DNA of 64,000 nucleotides from Streptomyces sp. IMTB 2501 (GCF_001953885.1 NZ_MQUS01000001.1:310001-374000); one strand, 5' to 3'; positions 9,472-18,205 are shown, counted from the stretch's first letter. Translations and numbers: made by a program. The notes: generated from the letters alone by a model not told the origin.

Positions 9472-10098
9472 GCGTCCCCGACCCGGCCACCGCACTGGCC
9501 GGGGCCCGTCTCCTGCCCGTGCTGACCGTGCCGTCCACGGCCACCGCCGGCCCACTCGCCGACGCGCTCACCGCGGGCGGTGCCCGGTGTGCCGAGGTCA
9601 CCTTCCGCACACCGGACGCCGAGCAGGTGCTCAAGACGATGGCCGCCCATGGCGGGCTCACCGTCGGCGCCGGCACGGTCCGCACGCCCGAGCAGGCGGA
9701 GCGGGCGGTGGCGGCCGGGGCCCGCTTCGTGGTGTCCCCCGGCTTCGACGGGGAGGTCGTGGCCAAGTGCCGCGAGCTGGGGGTGCCCGTGGTACCCGGC
9801 ATCGCCACCGCCACCGAGCTGATGCGTGCCCTGAAGGCGGGCCTCGACACCGTCAAGCTCTTCCCCGCCGAGCCGCTCGGCGGCCCGCGGACGCTGCGGG
9901 CGCTCGCGGCCCTTCCCCGGGACGCGCTTCGTGCCGACCGGCGGGATCGACGCCTCCCGCCTGGCCGCCTACCTCGCCGACCCGGCGGTTCTCGCGGTCG
10001 GCGGCAGCTGGATGGCCACCGCCGCCCACCTGGAGCGAGGCGACTATGCGGAGATCCGCCGACTGACCGCCGAGGCGGTGGAGAGGAGCATGACGTGA
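9468..10098 (+). pseudogene. KDPG/2-keto-3-deoxy acid aldolase, frameshifted
   Basis: A class I aldolase of the Eda/KDPG family that splits 2-keto-3-deoxy-(6-phospho)sugar acids into pyruvate and an aldehyde. Visible parts are AEVTFRTP (catalytic Glu region), VGAGTVRTPEQA, RFVVSPGFD, GIATATELM and the Schiff-base lysine in DTVKLFPAE. Around 9909-9920 the frame moves by one. The family tail (FVPTGGID, VGGSWMA) continues in the second frame to the TGA at 10096-10098, which overlaps the kinase start exactly as an operon gene should. The shift lies in a C-rich stretch (GGCCCTTCCCCGGG). It could be a sequencing error, a real mutation, or rarely programmed slippage. Confidence 0.85.
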
Positions 10099-11132
10099 TC
10101 GACGTGGTGGCTCTCGGCGAGGTGATGCTGCGCTTCGACCCGGGCGAGGGACGGATCCGCACCGCCCGCTCCTTCCAGGTCTGGGAGGGCGGCGGCGAGT
10201 ACAACGTGGTACGCGGACTGCGCCGCTGCTTCGGGCTGCGCACAGCCGTCGTGACCGCCCTCGCCGACAACGCGGTGGGCCGGCTCGTCGAGGACCTGAT
10301 CCTCCAGGGCGGCGTCGACACCTCGCTGATCCGCTGGGTGCCCGACGACGGCATCGGCCGCACCGCCCGCAACGGCCTCAACTTCGTCGAACGCGGCTAC
10401 GGCATCCGCGGCGCTCTGGGCGTCAGCGACCGCGCGCACACCGCCGTCTCCCAGCTGCGCAAGGGCGACGTGGACTGGGACGCGGTGTTCTCGTCCGGAG
10501 TGCGCTGGTTCCACACCGGCGGCATCTTCGCGGGCTTGTCCGACACCACGGTGGACGTCGCCGACGAGGCCATGGCCGCGGCCCGCCGCCACGGCGTCAC
10601 CGTCTCCTACGACCCCAACCACCGCCCCAGCCTGTGGGCAGGCCGGGGCGGCGCCGACGCCGCCCGCGAGGCCGACCTGCGGCTCGCCCGGCACGCCGAC
10701 GTCGTGGTGGGCACCCTGGGCCTGGCCGGGACGCACCCGGGACAGGCGCGCATCGGGGGCGACGAAGTGGCGGACGCCCTCGCCGAGTTGGCCGACCTGC
10801 TGCCCGCGGCGAAAGTACTGGCGACGACCCTGCGCGGCGTACCATCGGCCGGAGTCAACGACTGGTCCTCGGCCGCCTGGTCCGCCGAAACCGGCTTCGT
10901 CCCCGGCCCCCGGATGCCCGGCCTGCAGGTCCTGGACCGCATCGGCTCCGGCGACGCCTTCGCCGCCGGCCTGATCCACGGACTGCTCGACGACGCCGGC
11001 CTGGAGCGGGCCCTGGCCTACGGCACCGCCCACGGCGCGCTCACCATGACCACGCCCGGAGACGTCTCCATGGCCTCGCTCGCCGAGATCGAGGCGCTCA
11101 TCGCGGGCGGGACGCCCCACGTCAGACGCTGA
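10095..11132 (+). CDS. 2-keto-3-deoxygluconate kinase (PfkB family)
   Basis: A 345-residue PfkB carbohydrate kinase with a GTG start overlapping the aldolase stop. It shows the N-terminal ALGEVMLRFDP strand, an EGGGEYNVVRGLRR substrate/Gly-rich segment, YDPNHRPSLW and the ATP/anion-hole motif DRIGSGDAFAAG with its catalytic Asp. These match KdgK-type kinases, which phosphorylate KDG at C6. This matters for the pathway: a 6-deoxy acid derived from L-fucose has no C6 hydroxyl, so this gene implies that a non-deoxy sugar is also handled. Confidence 0.85.
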   Translation: MIDVVALGEVMLRFDPGEGRIRTARSFQVWEGGGEYNVVRGLRRCFGLRTAVVTALADNAVGRLVEDLILQGGVDTSLIRWVPDDGIGRTARNGLNFVERGYGIRGALGVSDRAHTAVSQLRKGDVDWDAVFSSGVRWFHTGGIFAGLSDTTVDVADEAMAAARRHGVTVSYDPNHRPSLWAGRGGADAAREADLRLARHADVVVGTLGLAGTHPGQARIGGDEVADALAELADLLPAAKVLATTLRGVPSAGVNDWSSAAWSAETGFVPGPRMPGLQVLDRIGSGDAFAAGLIHGLLDDAGLERALAYGTAHGALTMTTPGDVSMASLAEIEALIAGGTPHVRR

Positions 11133-11169
11133 CCGGCGCCCCCCATCGCCCGCATCCCAGGAGCACGTC

Positions 11170-12210
11170 TTGCACCAGCGGAAGATCCAGAACACGTCCG
11201 TCTCACTCACCGAGCTCGGCTTCGGGGCATCTGTGATCGGCAACCTCTACCACGTCACCCCGGCCGCCGACGCGACCGCCGCCGTCGATGCGGCATGGGA
11301 GGCCGGCCTGCGGTATTTCGACACCGCACCGCACTACGGCCTCGGCCTCTCCGAGCGCCGCCTGGGTGCCGCCCTCCAGGGGCGCCCGCGCGACGAGTAC
11401 GTCATCTCCTCGAAGGTGGGCAGGCTGCTGGTGCCCAACGAGGAGCCACGTGGCGTCGACACCGAAGGCTTCGCCGTACGGGACGACCTGTGCCGGCAGT
11501 GGGACTTCAGCCGCGACGGCGTACTCCGCTCGATCGAGGACACACTGGAGCGCACCGGCCTGGACCGGCTGGACATCGTCTACCTGCACGATCCGGACGA
11601 CCACTGGTGGCAGGCCGCCCGGGAGGCCATGCCCACGCTTGCCGAACTGCGGGACCAGGGTGTGATCGGAGCGATCGGCGCCGGCATGAACCAGTCGGCG
11701 ATGCTCGCCCGCTTCCTGCGCGAGACGGCCGCCGACGTAGTGATGCTCGCCGGCCGCTACACGCTCCTGGACCAGTCGGCGCTGGACGACGTCCTGCCCG
11801 CCGCGCGGGAACTCGGCAAGAACGTCGTGGCGGTGGGCGTGTTCAACTCGGGACTGCTCTCCCGCGACCGGCCCGCCGAGGGCATGAAGTACGACTATCG
11901 GGACGCCCCGCCGACTCTGGTCGTCCGCGCCCGGGCGATCGCCGAGGTCTGCGAGGCGCACGGGACCAGCCTGCCCGCCGCCGCGATCGCCTTCCCGCAC
12001 ACCCATCCCAGTGTCATCAACGTCACCCTCGGCATGCGGACTGCGGAACAGGTCGGACGAAACGTGGAACTCCATGGTCAGCGCGTCCCGGACGGCCTCT
12101 GGGACGATCTGCGGGCGCAGGGGCTGATCAGGTCGGACGTCCTCGCGGGGCACGGTGGGGGAGGGATGTGCGATGTCTCTGACGGACAAGGCCATCGAGC
12201 AGATCCGTGA
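11170..12210 (+). CDS. aldo-keto reductase, L-fucose / D-threo-aldose 1-dehydrogenase
   Basis: A 346-residue NAD(P)-dependent aldo-keto reductase. The catalytic set is visible as DTAPHYG (Asp, Tyr), ISSKVGR (Lys) and IVYLHDPD (His). The sequence follows D-threo-aldose 1-dehydrogenase, which oxidises L-fucose, L-galactose and D-arabinose to the lactone, the first step of this pathway. The TTG start at 11170 is preceded by AGGAG. The last about 15 residues (after SDVLAGH) run over the start of the regulator at 12173 and are not a family feature. A partial second copy lies at 17050-17300 on the other strand. Confidence 0.87.
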   Translation: MHQRKIQNTSVSLTELGFGASVIGNLYHVTPAADATAAVDAAWEAGLRYFDTAPHYGLGLSERRLGAALQGRPRDEYVISSKVGRLLVPNEEPRGVDTEGFAVRDDLCRQWDFSRDGVLRSIEDTLERTGLDRLDIVYLHDPDDHWWQAAREAMPTLAELRDQGVIGAIGAGMNQSAMLARFLRETAADVVMLAGRYTLLDQSALDDVLPAARELGKNVVAVGVFNSGLLSRDRPAEGMKYDYRDAPPTLVVRARAIAEVCEAHGTSLPAAAIAFPHTHPSVINVTLGMRTAEQVGRNVELHGQRVPDGLWDDLRAQGLIRSDVLAGHGGGGMCDVSDGQGHRADP

Positions 12211-12430
12211 GCTGATCCGGACCGGTGCGCTGCCTCCAGGCTCGAAACTCCCACCGGAGGCGGACCTGGCCGCGCAGCTGGGCCTGTCCCGCAACCTTGC
12301 CCGCGAAGCGGTCAAGGCACTGGCCGTAGCGCGCGTCCTGGAGGTCAGGCGCGGCGACGGCACGTATGTGACCAGCCTGCAGCCGAGTCTGCTCTTGGAG
12401 GGGCTCGGCGGTGCGGTGGAGCTGCTGCAC
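12173..12430 (+). pseudogene. GntR (FadR-type) regulator, truncated after the DNA-binding domain
   Basis: The first about 84 residues of a FadR-subfamily GntR protein: the winged helix with PPGSKLPPEADLAAQLGLS and LAREAVKAL, up to GGAVELL. At about 12425 the homology stops, and the frame then reads out-of-frame DNA of a glycosidase for about 90 residues to a stop at 12694. The ligand-binding helical domain is absent. It overlaps the aldo-keto reductase gene, the arrangement also seen for the intact paralogue at 16284-17042. If expressed, it would be an effector-blind DNA-binding fragment; more likely it is a deletion scar. Confidence 0.85.
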
Positions 12431-13362
12431 TGTTCAAGGACGACGACGGAACCGCGTACCAGGTCACCTCCGCGGCCGACAACGCCGACCTGCACATCTA
12501 CAAGCTCACCGCCGACTACACCGGCTACGACAGCCTGGTCGCCAACCCCTGGCCGAACAACTACCCCGAGGCGCCCGCCCTGTTCAAGCGCGACGGCGTC
12601 TACTTCATGCTCACGTCCGGCACCAGCGGATGGAACCCCAACCAGCAGAGGTACGCCACCGCCACCAGCCTGGCCGGCCCCTGGACCGCCATGACCGAGA
12701 TCGGCGACGCCACCACCTACGGCTCCCAGACGGCTTTCGTGCTGCCCGTGCAGGGAACCTCGGGCACCTCCTACCTCTACATGGGCGACCGCTGGGGCAA
12801 CTCCATGGGCGGCACGGTCAACGACTCGCAGTACGTCTGGCTGCCGCTGACCTTCCCGACCAGGACCACCATGAACCTGCCGTGGTACCCGCAGGTCGCC
12901 ATCGACACGGCCGCCGGCACGGTCACCGGAGTGGGCGGCGGTCCGTACTACCGCCTGGTCGCCCGGCACAGCGGCAAGTGCCTCGACATCACCGACAACT
13001 CCGCCGCAGACGGCGCGATCGCGCTGCAGTACTCCTGCAACGGTGGCCTCAACCAGCAGTGGCGGCTGCAGGACGCGGCCGACGGCTACGTCCGGGTGCT
13101 CGCCCAGCACAGCGGCAAGTGCCTGGACGTCGACGGGGGCTCCACCGCCGACGGTGCGTTCGTGAACCAGTACCACTGCACGACGGGCACCAACCAGCAG
13201 TGGCGGTTCGATGACCAGGGGGGCGGCTACTACCGCCTGGTCGCCCGGCACAGCGGCAAGTGCCTGGACGTCGCGAACGCTTCGACCGCCGATGGCGCCC
13301 GCCTCATCCAGTCGCCCTGCGGTGACGGCACCAACCAGCAGTTCCAGCGGCCCGCGGTGTGA
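12421..13362 (+). pseudogene. GH43 (galactanase-type) C-terminal half with CBM13, 5' truncated
   Basis: From about 12427 the frame ALFKDDDGTAYQV, with a NYPEAPALFKR block and SQTAFVLPV, is the C-terminal half of a secreted GH43 enzyme resembling the exo-beta-1,3-galactanase group. A full ricin-type beta-trefoil (CBM13) follows, with three repeats each marked by HSGKCLD and NQQW/NQQF. About the first half of the catalytic domain and the signal peptide are missing, and no start codon or ribosome site serves this frame. The 5' edge is fused to the truncated GntR gene. Non-functional as it stands; the CBM13 part is intact. Confidence 0.85.
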
Positions 13363-13471
13363 GACGGGGCTGGACGTCGGCCAACGGTTCCAGCTGCAGC
13401 GTGCCCCGGCCCCGCCCGGGGCGCGTCCCCCCACAGCGGCGAGGCAGCCGCACGCAGTGAAGGAGACACAG

Positions 13472-14458
13472 ATGACGGGCATGCGTACGGCATGCAGGGT
13501 CCCGTGGTGGCGACGCGGGAGGCGAACGGCCGTGCTCGCCGCGGTGACCGCCCTGATGGCAACGCTCCTGACCGGGTTGGGCGCCGCCGGGACGGCGCAG
13601 GCGGCCACGGTGGACACGAGCGCGTGGTACGTGCTGGTCAACCGGGGCAGTGGCAAGGCGCTCGACGTGGCGAACGCGAGCACGGCCGACGGGGCGAGTC
13701 TCTCGCAGTGGCCCCAGACCGGCGGTGCCAACCAGCGGTTCCAGTTCGTCGATTCGGGCGACGGCTACTACCGGCTCAAGGCGCAGCACTCGGGCAAGGT
13801 GCTGGATGTGCTCAACCACTCCACCGCCGATCATGCGGACATCGCGCGGTGGAGCGACGCGAACGGTGCCAACCAGCGGTTCCGGCTGGCGGACTCGTCG
13901 GACGGTTACGTCCGTCTGCTCAACCGCAACAGCGGCAAGGCCGTCGAGGTGGACAATGCCTCGACCGCGGACGGTGCCAAGGTCGTGCAGTTCACCGACT
14001 GGGGCGGGGCCAACCAGCAGTGGCAACTGGTCCGCGTCGGCAGCGGCAGCGGCGGCGCACTGCCGTCGACGTTCCGGTGGTCCTCCAGCGGCGTCCTGGC
14101 CGGTCCGAAGCGGGACGCACAACACAGCACCGTGGCCATCAAGGACTTCTCGGTGATCCGCAACAACGGCCAGTGGGTGGTCTACGCCTCGGCCGTGGGC
14201 CCGAACTACGGTTACGGGCTGGAGCAGTTCAGCTTCAGTGACTGGTCACAGGCGGCATCGGCACCAACCTCGTACCTGGACCAGGCGTTGCTCGCTGCGC
14301 ACACAGTAGAAGGGTTCTTCCCCGGAGCCTCTCAGACAGGGGTACCGCTCAGCCCAGCTGCTCCGGGAACTCGTCCGACGCCGTCCGCTGCCCGGCAGGC
14401 GGCCCCGCCCTTGCCAGGTCGCGCGCGCGGTCGCGGGCAGGGGAAGATCGAGTGGTGA
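13472..14458 (+). pseudogene. secreted CBM13-GH62 arabinofuranosidase, C-terminally truncated
   Basis: The 328-residue reading frame begins with AAGGAG and a clear signal peptide (RRGRRTAV, a hydrophobic core, AQA cleavage near residue 45). A complete CBM13 trefoil follows (GSGKALDVANAS, three QxW repeats). Then LPSTFRWSSSG and LAGPKRDAQHS open a GH62 alpha-L-arabinofuranosidase domain. Family similarity stops after about 65 residues of GH62 (near 14280), and the remaining 60 residues are unrelated and Pro/Arg-rich. The catalytic residues are therefore lost. The product could still be a secreted carbohydrate-binding protein. Confidence 0.8.
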
Positions 14459-15711
14459 ACTCATCTGTGGCGGAGGCCGTTTCCGTCGTACTGCTGCTGG
14501 GGGTGCTGGCGTGCGCCGTGGCTCGCCCGTTCGGGTGGCCGGAGGCGGTTGTCGCCGTCCCGGCTGCTGGCGTGGTGATCGCCACCGGGGCGCTCTCGCT
14601 GGGGCACGCCCGTGAGGAGGCGGAGCGGCTCGGGCCGGTGATCGGGTTCCTCGCGGCCGTCCTGGTCCTCGCCCAGCTGTGTGACGACGAGGGACTCTTC
14701 CACGCGTGCGGTGCGTGGATGGCCCGTAGCGCGGCGGGGCGCCCGCGCCGCCTGCTGGTGCAGGTGTTCGCAGCCGCTTCGGTGATCACTGCGGTCCTCA
14801 GCCTGGACGCCACGATCGTTTTGCTGACCCCGGTGGTGTTCGCCACCGCCGCCAGGCTCGGCGCCCGGCCGAAACCGCACGTCTACGCCTGCACCCACCT
14901 GTCGAACACCGCGTCGCTGCTGCTGCCGGTCTCCAACCTCACCAACCTGCTCGCGTTCGCCGCCAGCGGGCTGAGCTTCACGCGCTTCGCCGCCCTGATG
15001 GCCTTGCCCTGGCTGGTGGCCATCGCCACCGAGTACGTGGTCTTCCTCCGGTTCTTCGCCACCGACCTGGACGCGGGAGCCCAGGCCCCGCGCACCGCCG
15101 AGCAACGCGAACTGCCGGTGTTCACCCTGGTCACAGTGGCCTGCACGCTGGCCGGGTTCGTCCTCACCTCCATGGTGGACGTCAACCCCGCGTGGGCGGC
15201 CTTCGCCGGCGCACTCGTGCTCGCCGTGCGGGCTCTGGCCCAGCGCCGTACCACACCCACCGCCATCGTGCGAGCCGCCGCGGTGCCGTTCCTCGCCTTC
15301 GTCCTGGCCCTGGGACTGGTGGTCCGCGCGGTCGTCGACAACGGGCTGGCGGCGGGGCTGGGGCACCTGATTCCGGACGGTACCGGACTGGCGGCGTTGT
15401 TCGGCATCGCGGCCCTGGCCGCGGTGCTGGCCAATGTCATCAACAACCTGCCCGCCGTGCTGGTGCTGCTGCCGCTGACCGCCCCGTCCGGGCCGGGCGC
15501 GGTCCTAGCAGTCCTGCTGGGGGTGAACATCGGCCCGAACCTCACCTACGCCGGCTCCCTTGCCACGCTGCTGTGGCGGCGCATGGTGCACGAACACGAC
15601 AGCGACGTCGAACTCGGCGAGTTCACCCGGCTCGGCGTGTTCACCGTGCCTGCCGCCCTGGGACTGTCGGTGGTGGCACTGTGGACCTCGCTCACCCTCA
15701 TCGGAGGCTGA
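14452..15711 (+). CDS. SLC13/ArsB-type anion permease
   Basis: A 419-residue integral membrane protein with about 10-11 hydrophobic segments. The ion-transporter superfamily landmarks are LSLDATIVLLTPV and NTASLLLPVSNLTNL in the first half, matched by NVINNLPAVLVLLPL and GVNIGPNLTYAGSLATLLW in the second. This pseudo-repeat is typical of ArsB/NhaD/CitMHS-type carriers. No arsenic-resistance partner (ArsR, ArsC) is near, so an arsenite role is not supported; sulfate or an organic anion is equally possible. The GTG at 14452 follows GGGGAAG. A Usp gene follows after 5 bases, so the two probably form an operon. Confidence 0.85.
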   Translation: MVNSSVAEAVSVVLLLGVLACAVARPFGWPEAVVAVPAAGVVIATGALSLGHAREEAERLGPVIGFLAAVLVLAQLCDDEGLFHACGAWMARSAAGRPRRLLVQVFAAASVITAVLSLDATIVLLTPVVFATAARLGARPKPHVYACTHLSNTASLLLPVSNLTNLLAFAASGLSFTRFAALMALPWLVAIATEYVVFLRFFATDLDAGAQAPRTAEQRELPVFTLVTVACTLAGFVLTSMVDVNPAWAAFAGALVLAVRALAQRRTTPTAIVRAAAVPFLAFVLALGLVVRAVVDNGLAAGLGHLIPDGTGLAALFGIAALAAVLANVINNLPAVLVLLPLTAPSGPGAVLAVLLGVNIGPNLTYAGSLATLLWRRMVHEHDSDVELGEFTRLGVFTVPAALGLSVVALWTSLTLIGG

Positions 15712-15716
15712 CCGTC

Positions 15717-16217
15717 ATGAGAGTCATCGCCTGGATCACCGAGGGCACCTGGCCCGCCGGCATCGACGCCGCCCGCGCCTACGCGCCCGACGACGCCGAC
15801 ATCGTGCTGCTCCACGTCACCGCGGCCGACGTCCCGGGCGCGGCGCACGGAGCCTTCGCCGGGCTGCTCGGCCGCGGCCATGGCGAACGCGACCCCGGCA
15901 CGCAGGTGGAGCACCTGGCCGCCGCCTCCGCCGAGACATTCCTGGCCGAGGCCGCGCGGCGTCTGGGCCGCCCGTGCGCCCGCGTCGAGCGAACCGGCCG
16001 CGTCGAGCGGGAGGTCGTCGCCGCGGCCGAGGGCGCCGACCTGCTCATCCTCGCCCGCGACGGTGACCGCACCCATCTCGGGCCGCGCAGCCTCGGGCAT
16101 GCCAGCCGTTTCATCGTCGACCACGCCCCGTGCCCCGTCCTGCTGGTGTGGCCCGAGCCCGCACCCGGCATCGACACCATCCCGGCACCGCCACCCCACC
16201 CGCCGCACCACCGATAG
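15717..16217 (+). CDS. UspA-family universal stress protein
   Basis: A 166-residue cytosolic protein with the UspA fold: an N-terminal strand MRVIAWITEGTW, IVLLHVTAADV, then ADLLILARDG and LGPRSLGHASRFIVDHAPCPVLLVW. The last is the usual ATP-binding G-x2-G-x9-G-S/T region, here with the Gly/Ser spacing partly altered. A Pro/His-rich tail of about 17 residues is extra. It starts 5 bases after the permease and may modulate it, as Usp domains do for several transporters (inference). Confidence 0.8.
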   Translation: MRVIAWITEGTWPAGIDAARAYAPDDADIVLLHVTAADVPGAAHGAFAGLLGRGHGERDPGTQVEHLAAASAETFLAEAARRLGRPCARVERTGRVEREVVAAAEGADLLILARDGDRTHLGPRSLGHASRFIVDHAPCPVLLVWPEPAPGIDTIPAPPPHPPHHR

Positions 16218-16283
16218 CGGCAGGCACCCGGCACCCACATGGCTTGGTGGTGTGTCCGCAGGGAGGCCGCCCCTGGGAGCTCC

Positions 16284-17042
16284 TCACCCCTCCCGGTGGC
16301 CTGCCTTCGCCGGAGCACCCCGTCGACGCCCCGCTGAACCGGTGACGGGTGACTCCGAGGAGTGCAGGTGTTCCCTCAGCCACTGCTCCGTGTTGTTGAC
16401 GTGCAGGAGCGCGGCGGCCTGGCTCAGGAAGGCGTCGCGGGCGGAGAGGGCCGTGAAGATCGACTCGTGTTCGGCGAGCGTGCGGCCCGCGGCCTGGTCG
16501 TCGACCAGGCCCCGCCAGATCCGGGCACGCAGCGTGCGGCCCGATATGCCTTCGAGGAGCGTGAGCAGCGAGTCATTGCCCGTCGCGGAGATCACGGCCC
16601 GGTGGAAGGCCACGTCGTGGGCGTTGAGCTGCTCGACGTCGTCGCGGGCCTCGCGCATGGCGTCCAGATGGCGCTTGACCTCGGCCAGTTGGCCGTCGGA
16701 GATCCGGGTGGCCGCCAGCGCGGTGGCTGCCGGCTCCAGCAGCCTGCGAACCTCCATCAGGTCCAGCAGCGCGGCCGAGTCGCTCTGGAGGAGTTCCACG
16801 GCTCCGCCGAGGCCCTCGAACAGCAGGCTCGGCTCCAGACTGGTCACGTACGTTCCGTCGCCTCGCCGGACGTCCAGCACGCGTGCGACGGCCAGCGCCT
16901 TGACGGCCTCGCGGGCGAGGTTGCGGGACAGACCCAGCTGGGCTGCGAGGTCGGCCTCCGGCGGCAGCTTCGACCCCGGAGGCAACGCGCCGCTGCGGAT
17001 CAGCTCACGGATGTGCTCGATGGCCTTGTCGGTCAAAGACAC
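16284..17042 (-). CDS. GntR (FadR-type) transcriptional regulator, intact
   Basis: A 252-residue regulator with a GTG start and a strong GGGAGGAG ribosome site. Residues 1-75 are the winged helix. The C-terminal FCD domain has the metal/effector residues in NAHDVAFHRAVISATGN and ISGRTLRARIW, with a final histidine in AEHESIF. It is a paralogue of the truncated copy at 12173. The two differ at many codon positions, so this is not a recent duplication. On its 5' side lie remains of an aldo-keto reductase, the same gene order as in the fucose operon but inverted. It may now be the only functional regulator of that operon. Confidence 0.88.
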   Translation of the reverse strand: MSLTDKAIEHIRELIRSGALPPGSKLPPEADLAAQLGLSRNLAREAVKALAVARVLDVRRGDGTYVTSLEPSLLFEGLGGAVELLQSDSAALLDLMEVRRLLEPAATALAATRISDGQLAEVKRHLDAMREARDDVEQLNAHDVAFHRAVISATGNDSLLTLLEGISGRTLRARIWRGLVDDQAAGRTLAEHESIFTALSARDAFLSQAAALLHVNNTEQWLREHLHSSESPVTGSAGRRRGAPAKAGHREG

Positions 17043-17049
17043 CGCGCAC

Positions 17050-17300
17050 TCCTCCCGCGCCGGCCCGCGCCGGCACGTCCGCCCTGATCAGGCCCCGAGC
17101 GCGAAGGTCGGCCCACAGACCGTCGGGAACGTGCCGATGGTGAAGCTGCACGTTTCGTTCGACCTGTTCGAGGTTTCGCACGCCCAGGGTGACGTTGATG
17201 ATACTGGGACGCGTGCCGGGGCAGGCCATGACCGCGGCGGGCGGCCTCGTCCCGTGTTCCCTCGGCGGGCCTGTCGTGCGAGAGCAGCCCGGAGTTCTGG
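17050..17300 (-). pseudogene. aldo-keto reductase C-terminal remnant
   Basis: On the minus strand, directly upstream of the intact GntR gene, PSIINVTLGVRNLEQ, then HVPDGLWADLRARGLI match the C-terminus of the L-fucose dehydrogenase encoded at 11170. A separate piece, NSGLLSHDRPAEG, lies near 17256-17295 in another frame. The enzyme's first about 230 residues are missing. With the adjacent GntR gene this is an inverted, decayed copy of the end of the fucose operon. Confidence 0.75.
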
Positions 17301-17339
17301 AGGCCGTCGCGGAAAGGCGAGGCGCCTGGAGCCGATCAG

Positions 17340-17490
17340 CGGCCGCGAACCAGTCGAGGGCTTGGAACACGTGGGTCGCCGCACCGGCTGGAGGTGCCGT
17401 TCGTCCCACCCGACATGACCGCGTCCTCCCAGGCACGCATCAGTCGGCCGTGGCCTTCTCCCGTACCGCGGCAGCGGAGAGCGTTCTGTT
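17340..17490 (-). pseudogene. prolyl aminopeptidase remnant (short)
   Basis: The DNA here resembles two stretches of the prolyl aminopeptidase remnant at 38189-38928: the end of that gene (tcgagggcytggarcac near 17355) and the part encoding the WEDAV segment after an REKAT-like run (17430-17490). It is shorter, with internal deletions and a stop. No functional product is expected. The stretch 17490-17590 between this and the exporter remnant carries an open frame on the minus strand that I do not recognise. Confidence 0.5.
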
Positions 17491-17592
17491 CGGCCGCGGA
17501 CGCACATCGCCGTCCGCACGGCGTGCGGGTCGCCGCCGTCGAGCAGTCCGAGTGCATCGCCCTGGTCGAAGATGACTTCCACGCCGCCCGTG

Positions 17593-17700
17593 TCAGCTCG
17601 CCATATGGGCGGTCGCCTGAATTCCGTAGAGGTCGGCGTAGCGCCCGCCGAGAGCGAGCAGTTCCTCGTGGGTGCCCTGTTCGGCCGGGCGGCCCCGGTC
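17593..17700 (-). pseudogene. ABC exporter ATPase, extreme C-terminal remnant
   Basis: About 36 residues ending at the stop 17593-17595: LVLDRGRPAEQGTHEELLA, then GGRYADLYGIQ. This is the conserved C-terminus of fused ABC exporters (H-loop downstream region). Nothing else of the transporter is present, so it is a scar. Confidence 0.7.
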
Positions 17701-17744
17701 CAGTACCAGGGGCCGGGCTGTCGCCGGGATGATGGATCGGACGT

Positions 17745-18205
17745 GGGTGGCGGGACCAGTGGCGGGCGAACTGGACCTGGGTCGGTTGAACGACGTTCGG
17801 CCGTAGCGTGATCCCGCTGATGGCCAGCTGCTCTCCATAGATGTCCGTGAGTCTGATCGCGCTGCCGCATCCGCGGCCGTCGGCGCAAACGAAGTAGTTG
17901 TGGTCGGTACGGGGCAGCTGCCGCCAGCCGTTGCCGGTGCGGACCTCCAGCCGCGCGACCGGATCGCGGTGGCCGATCGCCTGGACAGCGCACCAGTAGG
18001 GGTTGGAGCCGGTCTTGTACCGGATGGAGATCGTGCCGGACGTGCTGGGGCTCAGCAGGCTCCAGGTGATCGGTATCCGGCCGACCTTGAGCGGAGCGAG
18101 TTCGGCGAAGGCCTGTTGACTGAGGTCGGGTTGCCCGGGAACACAGGACAAGGGGCATTCGTTGGTTATCCGCACCGTGATGGAGGCGCCGTTGGCCGCG
18201 CGGAC
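17745..18205 (-). pseudogene. bacterial expansin-like protein, 5' truncated
   Basis: About 150 residues matching the second half of the double-psi beta-barrel ([25 protein letters not shown]) and the complete C-terminal CBM63-type domain (ISIRYKTGSNPYWC, PVARLEVRTGNGWRQLPR, TDIYGEQLAISGI) of bacterial expansins, which loosen cellulose/hemicellulose contacts without hydrolysis. The signal peptide and first half of domain 1 are missing; the break at about 18200 abuts a levansucrase fragment on the other strand. A second, shorter remnant is at 54990-55356. Confidence 0.8.

Noticed and set aside
9234..11132. One fused aldolase-kinase protein
   Set aside because: The open frame exists, but the aldolase tail is in another frame with an exact overlap to the kinase GTG; the fusion is a result of the frameshift.
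11203..13731. 842-codon minus-strand frame
   Set aside because: It crosses the aldo-keto reductase gene and the GntR/GH43 junction in antisense; no domain is visible.
14452..16217. Arsenic resistance locus
   Set aside because: The permease belongs to the broad ion-transporter superfamily, but no ArsR, ArsC or Acr3 gene is present, so the name ArsB is not justified.
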